Counted from the stretch's first letter, positions 34,131-43,847 are shown. The stretch: 64,000 bases of DNA from JAWKXU01 sp020446465 (GCA_041396845.1 JAWKXU010000001.1:124001-188000), one strand, 5' to 3'. Numbers and translations: made by a program. The notes: a model not told the origin generated them from the sequence alone.

Positions 34131-35645
34131 GTGAAGCCCGTGCGATACGCCTACGGATTTTCGAGTGCGCTGCTGATTGGTGGCGCTGCCATTTCGCTGA
34201 TTACCGGCGTGCCAGCAGGCGCGCAGGTAGCCCAGAACGACCAGACAGAAATGCGAACGGTTGCGCCCGTCGGTGGCGCGCCTGCGAGCTTTGCTGACCT
34301 TACCGAGCAATTGCAGCCGGCTGTGGTCAACATCTCGACGCGTCAGCGTCTGCGTGTGCCCAACAACCCGCTTGCCCAACTGTTCGGGATGCCGGGCGCC
34401 GGAGGTGCTCCGCAGACCCGCGAAGCCCAGTCGCTTGGTTCGGGCTTCGTCATTTCGCCCGATGGCTATGTCGTGACGAACAACCACGTCATCACTGCCG
34501 AAGGGCAGGGCGAAGTTGAATCGATCACCATCACGATGCCCGACGGCACCGAATACCCGGCCAAGCTGATCGGGCGGGATGCTGCCTCTGACCTTGCCGT
34601 GCTCAAGGTTTCACGCACCAAGCCGTTCCCTTTCGTCAAGTTCGGGGATTCCAAACAGGCGCGCGTGGGCGACTGGGTCATTGCCATCGGCAACCCCTTT
34701 GGCCTTGGTGGCACTGTGACGGCGGGCATTATTTCTGCCGTTTACCGCAACACCGGCTCTGGCGGTGCCTATGATCGCTATCTGCAGACCGATACCTCCA
34801 TCAACCGGGGCAACTCCGGCGGCCCGATGTTCGACATGCAGGGCAATGTGATCGGCATCAACAATGCGATCTTTTCCCCATCGGGCGGCAGCGTGGGTAT
34901 CGGCTTTGCAATTCCCGCCGAAATCGCTTCGCCTATCGTGCAGAAACTGATCAAGGGCGAAGCGATCGAGCGCGGATACCTGGGCATCCGCATCCAGCCC
35001 CTTAACGAAGACCTCGCCGATTCGCTGGGTATTGCCCATAACAAGGGCGAATTTGTGCAGGCAGTCGAACCGGGGCAGGCGGCTGACAAGGCCGGGCTGA
35101 AAGCTGGTGACGTTATCCTGCGTGTCGATGGCAGGGACGTGACGCCTGACCAGACGCTATCCTACCTCGTCGCCAATATCGAACCGGGCAAGCGCATCGC
35201 GCTCGACCTTATTCGCAACGGCCAGCGCCAGACTGTTACCGCAACGGTCGGCATGCGCCCGAGCGAAGAAGAACTGGCCAAGCGCCAGATGTTCGATCCC
35301 GATGATCAGAGCACTGACGATCAGGGCGTGCAAGGCTCCGGCGTGATCGAGGAATCGCTCGGCATGCAAGTAACGCCGCTGACGCCGCAGATCGCTGCCC
35401 AGCTTGGCGCACCGCGCGATGTGCAAGGTGTCGTCGTAACTGCCGTCGATCCGAGTTCTGACGCAGGGGCCAAGGGGCTTCGCCGTGGGGACATCGTGCT
35501 GTCGGTCAACTACGATCCCGTTACAGGCGTCGACCAGTTTGAAACCGCCGTGAAGAATGCCAAGCGTGACGGGCGCGAGGCTGTGCTGCTGCGTGTCCAG
35601 CGCGGTGGTCGCCCCGCCACTTATGTTCCGATCCGCCTGCGCTGA
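34131..35645 (+). CDS. degP: Periplasmic Do/DegP-type serine protease
   Basis: The 504-residue HtrA protease degrades or refolds misfolded envelope proteins. After a signal peptide (residues 1-32, cut near AGA) lies a trypsin-like domain with His119 (VVTNNHVI), Asp154 (AASDLAVLKV) and Ser229 (INRGNSGGPMFD). Two PDZ domains follow (IERGYLGIRIQPLNEDL ... and LGAPRDVQGVVVTAVDPSS). The start is a GTG at 34131; a second GTG at 34140 is also possible. A terminator stands 26 bp after the stop. Confidence 0.92.
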   Translation: MKPVRYAYGFSSALLIGGAAISLITGVPAGAQVAQNDQTEMRTVAPVGGAPASFADLTEQLQPAVVNISTRQRLRVPNNPLAQLFGMPGAGGAPQTREAQSLGSGFVISPDGYVVTNNHVITAEGQGEVESITITMPDGTEYPAKLIGRDAASDLAVLKVSRTKPFPFVKFGDSKQARVGDWVIAIGNPFGLGGTVTAGIISAVYRNTGSGGAYDRYLQTDTSINRGNSGGPMFDMQGNVIGINNAIFSPSGGSVGIGFAIPAEIASPIVQKLIKGEAIERGYLGIRIQPLNEDLADSLGIAHNKGEFVQAVEPGQAADKAGLKAGDVILRVDGRDVTPDQTLSYLVANIEPGKRIALDLIRNGQRQTVTATVGMRPSEEELAKRQMFDPDDQSTDDQGVQGSGVIEESLGMQVTPLTPQIAAQLGAPRDVQGVVVTAVDPSSDAGAKGLRRGDIVLSVNYDPVTGVDQFETAVKNAKRDGREAVLLRVQRGGRPATYVPIRLR

Positions 35646-35670
35646 TCGGAATTACCGGAATACAGCGAAG

Positions 35671-35701
35671 AAACCCCGGCCCTGACAGGTCGGGGTTTTT
35701 T
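35671..35701 (+). terminator. Rho-independent terminator after degP
   Basis: AAACCCCG pairs with CGGGGTTT around a 12-nt loop, running into six T. Confidence 0.85.
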
Positions 35702-35738
35702 GCATGAGCGCCGTTCTCCGCTGAGAAGTGCCCGACCT

Positions 35739-35840
35739 AGAGCGTTTTCCGTTCAAGCTGACGCGAACGGAAAGGCAACGCTCAGGCGCCGCGCGGGCTT
35801 GTCGCATTTTCCGATCCGATATGATCGGGAAATGCTCTAA
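35739..35840. repeat. Convergent-intergenic two-hairpin repeat, copy 1 (diverged)
   Basis: A double hairpin: AGCGTTTTCCGTT pairs with AACGGAAAGGCAACGCT, then GCATTTTCC pairs with GGGAAATGC, ending CTCTAA. Same plan as the copies at 43836 and 47914 but with different loop sequence. It lies between convergent degP and the class A PBP gene, and its end supplies the PBP stop codon (TAG at 35839-35837 on the minus strand). Confidence 0.75.
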
Positions 35841-38044
35841 GGACGCGGCTGAGACGGAGGCAGAGCCTGGGTTTGACCCATGGGAGAATCGCCCGGCGCC
35901 GTGATAATGCGCGGTAAAGAGCCGGTGCGATCCTGCGGCCTTACACCACCGCTGCGCGTCGCTGGTGCCGTGGCGCCTTGCCCCGTTGCCGGGTCCGTCT
36001 GGGCACCGATAGCCCGGTCCAGAAAATCGTCACTTGCAGCAGGCGGCGCACCCGGCTGCCCTTGCACACCCGTCCCGTCCGGCGGGAAAGGCTGTTCGGA
36101 TGGCTGCCCCGGCCTGTTCGAGTTGATCAGGTTGCCATTTTCATCAACGTAATAATAATCCTGATCGGGATAGCCGAAGTAAGTCTCATCGTCCGGCTCC
36201 AGTTGCCATTCCGGCAGCTTGAGGTCCGTATCGAACTCTTCCACCGGACGCTTGGCCACGGCATATTTCATGTAAGCGGCAAAGGCGCGCGCAGGGGCAG
36301 ACCCGCCCTGCAATCCAGGCACGGCCTTGGCATCGTCGCGGCCCATCCAGACACCTGTTGTCACACCGCTTGAAAAGCCGAGGAACCAGCCATCCTTGTT
36401 GGAACTGGTGGTCCCCGTCTTGCCCGCAACGGGCCGCCCGATTGCCGCTGCCCTGCCTGTCCCGACATTGACGGCGGTTTGCAGGAGATCGGTAATCCCC
36501 GCCGCGACGTAATCGGGCACCAGTTGCATCGGGCGGTTGGCCTGACGCTCGTAAAGGACAACGCCCTTGTTGGTCGCCACCTTGGTAATGCCGTAAGGTT
36601 CCAGCGACAGTCCGCCCGCAGAAACCGACGCGAAGGCGCGGGTCATGTCGATCACCCGCACTTCCGAACTGCCCAGCACCATCGACGGCAGCGTGTTGAT
36701 GGGCGTTGTTATGCCAAATCGCCGCGCCATCGAGGCAACAGTCGAAAAGCCGACATCGTTGCCAAGCTGGGCTGCAACCGTGTTCTTGGAATACGCAAAA
36801 GCCGAGCGCACGTCGATCTGGCCGGCGTAACGTCCGCCCGAATTGCGCGGGCTCCAGCCTTGAATGGTGACAGGCTCATCCACCACCCGGTCATCAGGAA
36901 TATAGCCAGCTTCCAGCGCCGCCATATAGACGAACAGCTTCCAGGCGGACCCCGGCTGACGCACCGCCGTTGTCGCACGATTGTAATTGCTGGTGACGTA
37001 ATCCGTGCCACCGACCATGGCGAGGATCGCCCCGTCACGGTCCATGCTGACAAGCGCACCTTGCGCCCCCTTGGGCACATTTGCCTTGACCGCCGCCGTT
37101 GCTGCGCGCTGCATCCCTACATCCAGCGTGGTCCACACCTGCAACGGCTCATCGGTATCGGGCAAAAGCACATCAAGCTGTGGCAAGACCCAGTCCGTAA
37201 AATAGCGGATCGAGTTCTGGGTCTTGTCGACTTGCAACTTGACCGCGGAGACATCAACCGCGCCTTCGTCAGCGGCAAGTTTTCCGTTGCTGCGCATCAG
37301 TGCCAGCACCACGTTCGCGCGGCGCACGGCGGCCTGCACGTCGGCTGTGGGCGAATAACGCGATGGAGCCTTCACCAGCCCTGCGATAATCGCCGCTTCG
37401 GCAGTGCTGAGGTTGCGGGCAGAGTGGCTGAAGAACTTGCGGCTGGCGGCATCAATCCCATAGGCGCCACCGCCGAAATAGACCTTGTTGAGATAAAGTT
37501 CCAGAATCTGCGCTTTGGAGAACTTCGCCTCCAGCGCCATAGCCAGAACCGCTTCGCGCAACTTGCGGTCCATCGTGCGGTTGTTGTTGAGGAATACATT
37601 GCGGGCAAGCTGCTGGGTAATCGTGGATGTCGCGCCAATCCGCTTGTCATCCTGGAACGAAGTCCACAACGCCCGCACAAGGCCGAGCGGATCGATCCCG
37701 AAGTGCATGTAGAATCGCCGGTCTTCGACAGAGACCATCGCGTCTTTCATCACTTGCGGAATTTGGTCAGCCGTCAGCCAGTCACCCGCGCTGGGGCCAA
37801 GTGTCAGAATGGTCGTCCCATCGCGGGCATGGACAACGATCGTCTGGCCCGGCTCATCATCCTTCATCTGGCTGAAACTGGGCAGGGAACGCGCCGCCAT
37901 GGCAACCGCAACCCCGACCACCAGCCCGACCACGATGGCAAAGCCCAGCCCCCACACGAACAGCCGTTTTGTCCAGCGGCAGAAAAAGCCCGGCTGCTTT
38001 TGTGTTGCCTGCGATGATCGACGAGAGCCTTGTCGCTTAGCCAT
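35837..38044 (-). CDS. mrcA: Class A penicillin-binding protein 1A-type
   Basis: The 735-residue bifunctional peptidoglycan synthase has a short cytoplasmic N-terminus, a membrane anchor (VWGLGFAIVVGLVVGVAVAM, ~30-50), a GT51 glycosyltransferase with Glu107 (VEDRRFYMHFGIDPLG) and TITQQLARN, and a transpeptidase with Ser366-Lys369 (QPGSAWK), Ser419-Asn421 (SKN) and KTG at 542-544. The last 120 residues are Pro/Gln/Gly-rich and disordered. Its stop codon is part of repeat copy 1. Confidence 0.92.
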   Translation of the reverse strand: MAKRQGSRRSSQATQKQPGFFCRWTKRLFVWGLGFAIVVGLVVGVAVAMAARSLPSFSQMKDDEPGQTIVVHARDGTTILTLGPSAGDWLTADQIPQVMKDAMVSVEDRRFYMHFGIDPLGLVRALWTSFQDDKRIGATSTITQQLARNVFLNNNRTMDRKLREAVLAMALEAKFSKAQILELYLNKVYFGGGAYGIDAASRKFFSHSARNLSTAEAAIIAGLVKAPSRYSPTADVQAAVRRANVVLALMRSNGKLAADEGAVDVSAVKLQVDKTQNSIRYFTDWVLPQLDVLLPDTDEPLQVWTTLDVGMQRAATAAVKANVPKGAQGALVSMDRDGAILAMVGGTDYVTSNYNRATTAVRQPGSAWKLFVYMAALEAGYIPDDRVVDEPVTIQGWSPRNSGGRYAGQIDVRSAFAYSKNTVAAQLGNDVGFSTVASMARRFGITTPINTLPSMVLGSSEVRVIDMTRAFASVSAGGLSLEPYGITKVATNKGVVLYERQANRPMQLVPDYVAAGITDLLQTAVNVGTGRAAAIGRPVAGKTGTTSSNKDGWFLGFSSGVTTGVWMGRDDAKAVPGLQGGSAPARAFAAYMKYAVAKRPVEEFDTDLKLPEWQLEPDDETYFGYPDQDYYYVDENGNLINSNRPGQPSEQPFPPDGTGVQGQPGAPPAASDDFLDRAIGAQTDPATGQGATAPATRSGGVRPQDRTGSLPRIITAPGDSPMGQTQALPPSQPRP

Positions 38045-38166
38045 TGTCGGCGTTCAATTCCCATGCGGCCCGAAAATCGCGGCCAAATTGCACCGGCTTT
38101 GCCCAAGCGATCTGTAACACAATGTTAACAGCATAAAGGCTGCTGCATACGCCGTGCCCGACTCGA

Positions 38167-38838
38167 TCAGGCATTGACGTCGGAATAATGCGCAGGCGGG
38201 CGAATGGTGCCCATCCGTTCGCTCAACATCGGGCGGAAGCTGGGGCGGCTTTTGAACACAGAATACCAGCCACGGGTCTGTTCATGCCCTGCCCAGTCAA
38301 TACCGCCAAGGTAATCGACCACCGAAATCTGTGCGGCAGCGGCAAGGTCTGCCATGCTCATCTGCGCGCCAGCCAGCCAGGGCCGGGTGTCGATCAGATA
38401 GTCAATATAATCGAGATGCCCGTTCGCCATTCTCATGGCTGCGCGCACGGCCCCTGAATCGGGCGAAGTCTTTTCGAATGTCGGCTTGCGCAAACGCTCA
38501 TTCAACAGCGGCGCTGTCACATCTGCAAAGAAACTTTCATCGAACAGCGCCACCAGCCGCCGGATTTCAGCCCTGTTCGTGGCAGTGCCGACAATCATCG
38601 GGGCGCGATCTTCGGTTTCTTCGAAGTATTCGCATATCGCGCGGCTATCCATCAGGGTCAGGTTCTTCTGCGGATTATGGAGAACTGGCGTGCGCCCGGC
38701 GGGGTTCAGCTGGAAAAAGTCATCCCCCGCCACCCAGGGTATTTCCTCCACCAGTTCATAGCTGACGCCTTTTTCACCCAACAGCAGGCGGACCTTGCGA
38801 CTGAATGGGCAAAGCGGGAATTGATAGAGTTGCCACAT
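38167..38838 (-). CDS. Glutathione S-transferase family protein
   Basis: The 223-residue protein has a thioredoxin-like N-terminal GST domain (MWQLYQFPLCPFSRKVRLLL, NPAGRTPVL, DSRAICEYFEE) and a helical C-terminal domain (AGAQMSMADLAAAAQISVVD). The LCPFS motif leaves a cysteine/serine near the glutathione site. The ATG at 38838 gives the canonical N-terminus; the frame is open 16 codons further. Substrate unknown. Confidence 0.85.
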   Translation of the reverse strand: MWQLYQFPLCPFSRKVRLLLGEKGVSYELVEEIPWVAGDDFFQLNPAGRTPVLHNPQKNLTLMDSRAICEYFEETEDRAPMIVGTATNRAEIRRLVALFDESFFADVTAPLLNERLRKPTFEKTSPDSGAVRAAMRMANGHLDYIDYLIDTRPWLAGAQMSMADLAAAAQISVVDYLGGIDWAGHEQTRGWYSVFKSRPSFRPMLSERMGTIRPPAHYSDVNA

Positions 38839-38950
38839 AAGCTGATTTTCATGCCGCAAGCTGCGCCGCGCGTCTACCGGGGGCAAAAGAAATTATCGGT
38901 GCAAAAACACGTTCCTTCGGGCATCGCGCACAGTGCCGCCCATCACAGCG

Positions 38951-39385
38951 TCACAGCCCGGACGCCTCCAGCGAGGCTGCACAAGTCGGCATGGCAGCGT
39001 TGAGCGCCTCCCGGTCAGACAAGGCGCGCACCTCTTGCGCCAAAAGCGCGGACAGTTCCGCACGGCTGAGGCCTGCCTTATCCATCAGTTCTGCCCCCGC
39101 CCGCACGAAGTATTCCTGCAGCCGGTCATCCGTTGCCGGCATTGTGGGAAGATCGGCCACATCGCCGCGCGATTTAAGGTGCGACACCAGTGCAAAGGCG
39201 GCAGAGCAGCGCAGCAACTGCCTTTGCGCCGGATCAAGCCGCGCCCGCGCTGCTGCGGTGTCGACGTTATCCGCAACGACAGGCGCGTGGTCAGGCGCCG
39301 GCAAGGCCGCATGGGCGGGCATGGCAGCAAGGCTCGACATAAAGGCGGTTGAGGAAAGCCACGATACGATTGTGCGGATGGTCAT
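38951..39385 (-). CDS. Small exported alpha-helical protein of unknown function
   Basis: A 144-residue protein with a signal peptide (TIRTIVSWLSSTAFMSSLAA, cut near AHA) and a helical mature part containing LLRCSAAFALVSHL and a second cysteine (MPTCAASL), which could form a disulphide. I recognise no domain. The frame is open to 39733 opposite mobA; the ATG at 39385 was chosen because it starts the signal peptide and clears mobA. Confidence 0.65.
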   Translation of the reverse strand: MTIRTIVSWLSSTAFMSSLAAMPAHAALPAPDHAPVVADNVDTAAARARLDPAQRQLLRCSAAFALVSHLKSRGDVADLPTMPATDDRLQEYFVRAGAELMDKAGLSRAELSALLAQEVRALSDREALNAAMPTCAASLEASGL

Positions 39386-39407
39386 GGGCTGGTTATAGCC
39401 ATGTTCC

Positions 39408-39977
39408 ATGAACGCTGGCGATACGAATATGGCCGGTCCGATGATGGGGCTTGTGCTCGCGGGTGGACGCGCGACCCGATTCGGCAGTGACAAGGCTCTG
39501 GCTGATCTGGGCGGCAAAAGCCTGCTGGACCATGCAATAGAACGGCTGTCCGGCTGGTGTGACAGCATCGCCATTGCCGGGCGCGATACTGGCCCCGCGC
39601 TCTGCCTGCCCGACTGGCCGCGCCCCGACATGGGGCCATTGGGCGGGGTTGCCGCAGGGCTACGCCATGCAAGGGCGACAGGCTGTGCCACCATGCTGTG
39701 CTGCGGAGTGGATTCGCTGGGCCTTCCCGACAACCTGCCGCAGTTACTCTCACCCGCACCTGCCTATGTCGCCAGCCAGCCGGTTATCGCGCACTGGCCT
39801 GTCAGCGCGCTGGAGCCGTTGGTGCAAATCCTTGAAGGGCAGGGCCGTCATTCGCTGTTGGCACTGGCAGAAAAGACAGGGGCGCACGCCGTGACGCTGC
39901 CGCGCCCTCCCGCCAATGTGAACACGCCTGAAGATCTGGCCGCCTTGCGTAACGGGCGGAATGATACCGCGCCTTAA
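39408..39977 (+). CDS. mobA: Molybdenum cofactor guanylyltransferase
   Basis: The 189-residue nucleotidyltransferase attaches GMP to Mo-molybdopterin. It has the family N-terminus GLVLAGGRATRFGSDKALAD and the CCGVDSLGLPDNL metal-site region, with VNTPEDLAAL near the end. It is short but complete for MobA. IorB-type enzymes usually use the cytosine form of the cofactor (from MocA), so a direct link to the window's iorB is not implied. It converges on metW with a 4-bp overlap. Confidence 0.88.
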   Translation: MNAGDTNMAGPMMGLVLAGGRATRFGSDKALADLGGKSLLDHAIERLSGWCDSIAIAGRDTGPALCLPDWPRPDMGPLGGVAAGLRHARATGCATMLCCGVDSLGLPDNLPQLLSPAPAYVASQPVIAHWPVSALEPLVQILEGQGRHSLLALAEKTGAHAVTLPRPPANVNTPEDLAALRNGRNDTAP

Positions 39978-40576
39978 CGCGAAATCTGGAACACCGCGTT
40001 CTGGGCGCGCCAGTTTGCGCCTGCTGCTCCAATTACCTGTCCCCCGGACAGAAACCACTGGCGCTGCACTTTCACGCCTTTCTGATCCAGCAGCGCGTGA
40101 AAATCGGCAATCGTCAGGTGGTGGATGTTGGGCGTATCATACCAGCTATAGGCCAGTTGCCGCGTTACCGGCATCCGCCCGCGCCATGCCAGCGCAACCC
40201 GCACCCGCCAGTGGGCGAAGTTGGGGAAACTGACGAAAGCCTGACGCCCGATCCGCAACAGTTCATCCAGCATCAGATCGGGCCGCTGCGTCGTTTGCAA
40301 TGTCTGGCTGAGAATCGCATAATCGAACGCATCGTCCGGGTAAAAGGCCAAATCCACATTGGCATCGCCCTGAATTACGGAAAGGCCACGGCTGACGCAC
40401 AGCTCGACATTCTGGGCGTCAATTTCCAGCCCGCGCGCATCGACCTGGCTTTCATCGCGCAGGGCAGCCATCAGTTCGCCATCGCCGCAACCGATATCCA
40501 GAACGCGGCTGCCAGCCGGAATCTGCCGGGCGATCACTGCGAGATCGGGCCGCAATCGGGTGAGCGTCGCGTTCAT
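39974..40576 (-). CDS. metW: Methionine biosynthesis protein MetW
   Basis: The 200-residue SAM-methyltransferase-fold protein has VLDIGCGDGELMAALRDES and FDYAILSQTLQTTQRPDLML. It works with MetX in acylhomoserine formation in many proteobacteria. Its ATG overlaps the metX stop by 4 bp, so the two are one operon. Confidence 0.93.
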   Translation of the reverse strand: MNATLTRLRPDLAVIARQIPAGSRVLDIGCGDGELMAALRDESQVDARGLEIDAQNVELCVSRGLSVIQGDANVDLAFYPDDAFDYAILSQTLQTTQRPDLMLDELLRIGRQAFVSFPNFAHWRVRVALAWRGRMPVTRQLAYSWYDTPNIHHLTIADFHALLDQKGVKVQRQWFLSGGQVIGAAGANWRAQNAVFQISR

Positions 40577-41697
40577 TGGTTGAGAAACCCTGTCACCACA
40601 CGATCAAGCGCGGGCACATCCAGCAGGAAACTGTCGTGCCCGAACGGCGCGGACAGTTCCACAAAACTGACCGGGGCATTGGCCGCATTGAGCACATGCA
40701 CCAGCTTGCGTGACTGTTCGGTCGGGTAAAGCCAGTCCGTATCGAAACTGATGACGCAGAACCTTGCCTGCGTCCTCGCAAAAGCATCTGCCAGTTTGCC
40801 GCCGTGTTCCTCATCAAGATCGAAATAGCTCATCGCACGTGTGATATAGAGATAGGAATTGGCATCGAACCGGGTCGTGAAACTCAACCCCTGATGGCGC
40901 AGATAACTTTCGATCTGGAAATCCGCATCGAACCCGAAGCTCTTCGCCCCCGGCTTGCCATCGGGCCGGTCCTGCAAACGCCTGCCAAACTTGCTGGTGA
41001 GGCTTTCTTCGGAAAGATAGGTAATGTGCGCGGCCATGCGGGCCACGGCCAGCCCGGAATCCGGGCCGGTATCGTTGTCATAATAATTACCGCCCGCCCA
41101 GGCAGGGTCAGCCATGATTGCCTGACGCCCCACTTCCTGAAAGGCGATGTTCTGCGCGGCCATTGTCGCCGTGCTGGCGATCGCCAGCACCCGGCGCGGA
41201 ATATGCGGCCAGTTGGCAGCAAGGCTGAGCGCCTGCATCCCCCCCATCGAACCGCCGATGACAGCGTGGAGCGTTTCGATCCCCAGCGATTCCAGCAGGA
41301 TGACATGCGCGCGCACCATGTCCCTGATCGTGATGACCGGAAAGCGCATGGCGTATGGTTTGCCATCGCTTGCCATGCTGGATGGCCCGGTCGACCCCAT
41401 GCAGCCGCCAATGACGTTGGGGCAAATGACAAAGAACCGGTCCGTGTCGATCGGCTTGCCCGGCCCGACCATCCTGTCCCACCAGCCCGGCTTGCCGGTT
41501 ATCGGGTGCTGGCTGGCGACATATTGATCGCCGGTTGTGGCGTGGGCAACCAGAATGGCATTGTCGCGCGCGTCGTTGAGCGTGCCATACGTATTGTAGG
41601 CAATACGCACGCCATCGAGCCGCTGCCCGCCATCAAGCGGTAGCGGATCAGCCAGTTCCAGCACTTCGCTGGCAGCATTGGATGCAGCACTTGCCAT
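40573..41697 (-). CDS. metX: Homoserine O-acyltransferase MetX
   Basis: The 374-residue alpha/beta hydrolase-fold enzyme acylates homoserine, starting methionine synthesis by direct sulphydrylation. The nucleophile serine is in AVIGGSMGGMQAL; NVIGGCMGSTGPSS and the late aspartate/histidine segments (FDTDWLYP, GHDSFLLD) complete the triad. The frame is open to 41736, but ATG 41697 leaves a 72-bp divergent promoter region to hisC. No SAM riboswitch fits in that gap. Confidence 0.92.
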   Translation of the reverse strand: MASAASNAASEVLELADPLPLDGGQRLDGVRIAYNTYGTLNDARDNAILVAHATTGDQYVASQHPITGKPGWWDRMVGPGKPIDTDRFFVICPNVIGGCMGSTGPSSMASDGKPYAMRFPVITIRDMVRAHVILLESLGIETLHAVIGGSMGGMQALSLAANWPHIPRRVLAIASTATMAAQNIAFQEVGRQAIMADPAWAGGNYYDNDTGPDSGLAVARMAAHITYLSEESLTSKFGRRLQDRPDGKPGAKSFGFDADFQIESYLRHQGLSFTTRFDANSYLYITRAMSYFDLDEEHGGKLADAFARTQARFCVISFDTDWLYPTEQSRKLVHVLNAANAPVSFVELSAPFGHDSFLLDVPALDRVVTGFLNQ

Positions 41698-41769
41698 CTT
41701 GTGATGCGAATTGGGCGAGTGGCTTCGCGCTGTCAATCACGCCGTTTCACTATCAAGCGCTGTTATTCG

Positions 41770-42915
41770 ATGCAAAACACGGCTATGCGCCCGCGCGTGA
41801 CCCATGATCGCCCCATACCCAAACCGTGGATCGACGCGATTCACGCTTACGTCCCCGGCAAGAGCAAGTCGGCAGACGGGCGTGAGCTGATAAAATTGTC
41901 GGCCAATGAAAACCCGCTCGGCACCAGCCCTGCCGCTCTTGATGCAATGAGCGAGGCAAAGCCGACTTATCTCTACCCCGATCCGGATTCTGTCCGATTG
42001 CGCGAAAGGATTGCCGCGGTTCATGGACTGGAGCCAACCCGCGTTGTCTGCGGCGCAGGATCGGACGAACTGCTGAATCTGGCGGCACAGGCATTTGCCG
42101 GGCCCGGTGATGAAGTGATCTATGTGCGGTTCGGCTTTTCGGTTTACGATATTGCCGCCCGGCGCTGCGGGGCAACGCCCGTTGTCGCGCCGGATAGCGA
42201 CTATGGCACCGATGTCGATGCCTTGTTGGCACTGGTGACGGACAAGACGCGCGTCGTTTTTATCGCCAATCCCAACAACCCGACCGGCAGTTTCCTGCCA
42301 AAAGGTGAGATTACACGCCTCCACGCCGGATTGCCCAGGGATGTGCTGTTCGTGCTCGATCAGGCCTATGGCGAATATCTGCGGCCAGAGGATGACGATG
42401 GCGGGCTGGCGCTGGCCGTGGCGCATGAAAACGTGCTCGTCACCCGCACATTTTCAAAGATCTATGGCCTTGCCGGGCAGCGCATTGGCTGGGCCACGGG
42501 TGCGCCGCACCTTGTCGCGATGCTGAACCGTATCCGCCTGCCATTCAACTTGCCCAACACCGCGCAGACAATGGCTTTGGCCGCCCTGGACGATCAGCAA
42601 TGGGTCATCCGTTCGCGCAATCACAACCTTGCGGAACGCGCCCGGTTCGTCGCCGCGATTGAAGGCATGAACAACAGCGGGTTGCGCCCCTTGCCAAGCG
42701 AAGCCAACTTCGTGCTGATCCTGTTTGAAGGCGCGCTGACAGCAGAAGCCGCACACGATGGGCTGGCCGCACGCGGTTATGCCACGCGCTGGCTGCCGGG
42801 GCAGGATTTGCCACAAGGCCTGCGTATTACCATCGGCACCAGCGAACAGATGGACGACATTATTGCCGGGCTTCGCGATATGGTCGAACAGGCCAATGCA
42901 GGGGGCAAGGCATGA
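41770..42915 (+). CDS. hisC: Histidinol-phosphate/aromatic aminotransferase
   Basis: The 381-residue class II PLP enzyme has KLSANENPLGTSPAA near residue 30, NPNNPTGS, the PLP-lysine in TRTFSKIYGLAGQRIGW and RITIGTSEQMD near the end. It overlaps tyrC by 4 bp (ATGA); in this order it probably also serves tyrosine/phenylalanine transamination. The ATG at 41785 is an alternative; the frame open from 41701 overlaps the metX promoter. Confidence 0.92.
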   Translation: MQNTAMRPRVTHDRPIPKPWIDAIHAYVPGKSKSADGRELIKLSANENPLGTSPAALDAMSEAKPTYLYPDPDSVRLRERIAAVHGLEPTRVVCGAGSDELLNLAAQAFAGPGDEVIYVRFGFSVYDIAARRCGATPVVAPDSDYGTDVDALLALVTDKTRVVFIANPNNPTGSFLPKGEITRLHAGLPRDVLFVLDQAYGEYLRPEDDDGGLALAVAHENVLVTRTFSKIYGLAGQRIGWATGAPHLVAMLNRIRLPFNLPNTAQTMALAALDDQQWVIRSRNHNLAERARFVAAIEGMNNSGLRPLPSEANFVLILFEGALTAEAAHDGLAARGYATRWLPGQDLPQGLRITIGTSEQMDDIIAGLRDMVEQANAGGKA

Positions 42916-43847
42916 CGATCCGCAACGTCGCCATAATCGGGCTGGGCCTGCTGGGCGGCTCTATCGGGCTGGCAGTTGCCGAACACTTGCCCGATGTCGC
43001 AACCACCGGGTTCGATGCCGACCCTGCCGTGCGCCAACGCGCGCGGGAACGGGCGCTCGTCGGCAATGTTTGCGACACGGTGGAAGAGGCCGTGTCCAGT
43101 GCCGACCTCGTTATCCTGTGCGTGCCGGTCGGCGCGATGGGGGCAGTGGCGGCAAGCATGGCGGGCACCCTGCCCAAAAGCGCGATTGTCAGCGATGTAG
43201 GCTCGTCAAAGCAAAGCGTGGCCGAAGCACTGGTTGCAGCCTTGCCCGACAATCCCATCATCCCCGCCCACCCTGTTGCCGGGACGGAACAAAGCGGGCC
43301 GGATGCCGGATTTTCCAGCCTGTTTCACAATCGCTGGTGCATCCTGACACCGGCTGAGGGTGTGGATGCAGCGAAGGTTGATGACCTTGGCGCCTTCTGG
43401 GCCGCGCTTGGCGCAAAGATCGAGATCATGACGCCGCAGCACCATGATCTTGTCCTTGCCGTCACCAGCCACATTCCGCACCTTATTGCCTATACCATTG
43501 TCGGCACGGCTTCTGACCTCGAAGATGTCACCCGCAGCGAAGTCATCAAGTATTCGGCAGGCGGTTTTCGCGATTTTACCCGCATTGCCGCGTCAGACCC
43601 GACCATGTGGCGCGACGTGTTCCTGAACAACCGGGAAGCCGTGCTGGAAATGCTTGGCCGCTTTACCGAGGATTTGACAGCCATCCAGCGCGCCATCCGC
43701 AATGGCGACGGCGAAACGCTGTTCGATCACTTTGCCCGCACCCGCGCCATTCGCCGCTCGATCATAGAGGAAGGGCAGGACGACGCGCGGCCCGACTTCG
43801 GGCGCAGCGACCATAATACGCCCACAGCGGACAATAGCGTTTCGTGA
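42912..43847 (+). CDS. tyrC: Prephenate/arogenate (cyclohexadienyl) dehydrogenase
   Basis: The 311-residue NAD-dependent enzyme of tyrosine synthesis has the Rossmann start VAIIGLGLLGGSIGLAVAEH, SDVGSSKQSV, HPVAGTEQSGPDAG and VTSHIPHLIAYTIVG (active-site histidine). It is co-translated with hisC. The TGA stop lies inside the first arm of repeat copy 2. Confidence 0.92.
   Translation: MTIRNVAIIGLGLLGGSIGLAVAEHLPDVATTGFDADPAVRQRARERALVGNVCDTVEEAVSSADLVILCVPVGAMGAVAASMAGTLPKSAIVSDVGSSKQSVAEALVAALPDNPIIPAHPVAGTEQSGPDAGFSSLFHNRWCILTPAEGVDAAKVDDLGAFWAALGAKIEIMTPQHHDLVLAVTSHIPHLIAYTIVGTASDLEDVTRSEVIKYSAGGFRDFTRIAASDPTMWRDVFLNNREAVLEMLGRFTEDLTAIQRAIRNGDGETLFDHFARTRAIRRSIIEEGQDDARPDFGRSDHNTPTADNSVS

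Noticed and set aside
36479..38017. A 512-codon plus-strand frame opposite mrcA
   Set aside because: His/Arg-rich antisense translation, while the minus strand has all PBP motifs.
41698..41769. A SAM riboswitch in front of metX
   Set aside because: The divergent gap to hisC is only 72 bp and shows no matching hairpin or pseudoknot pattern.
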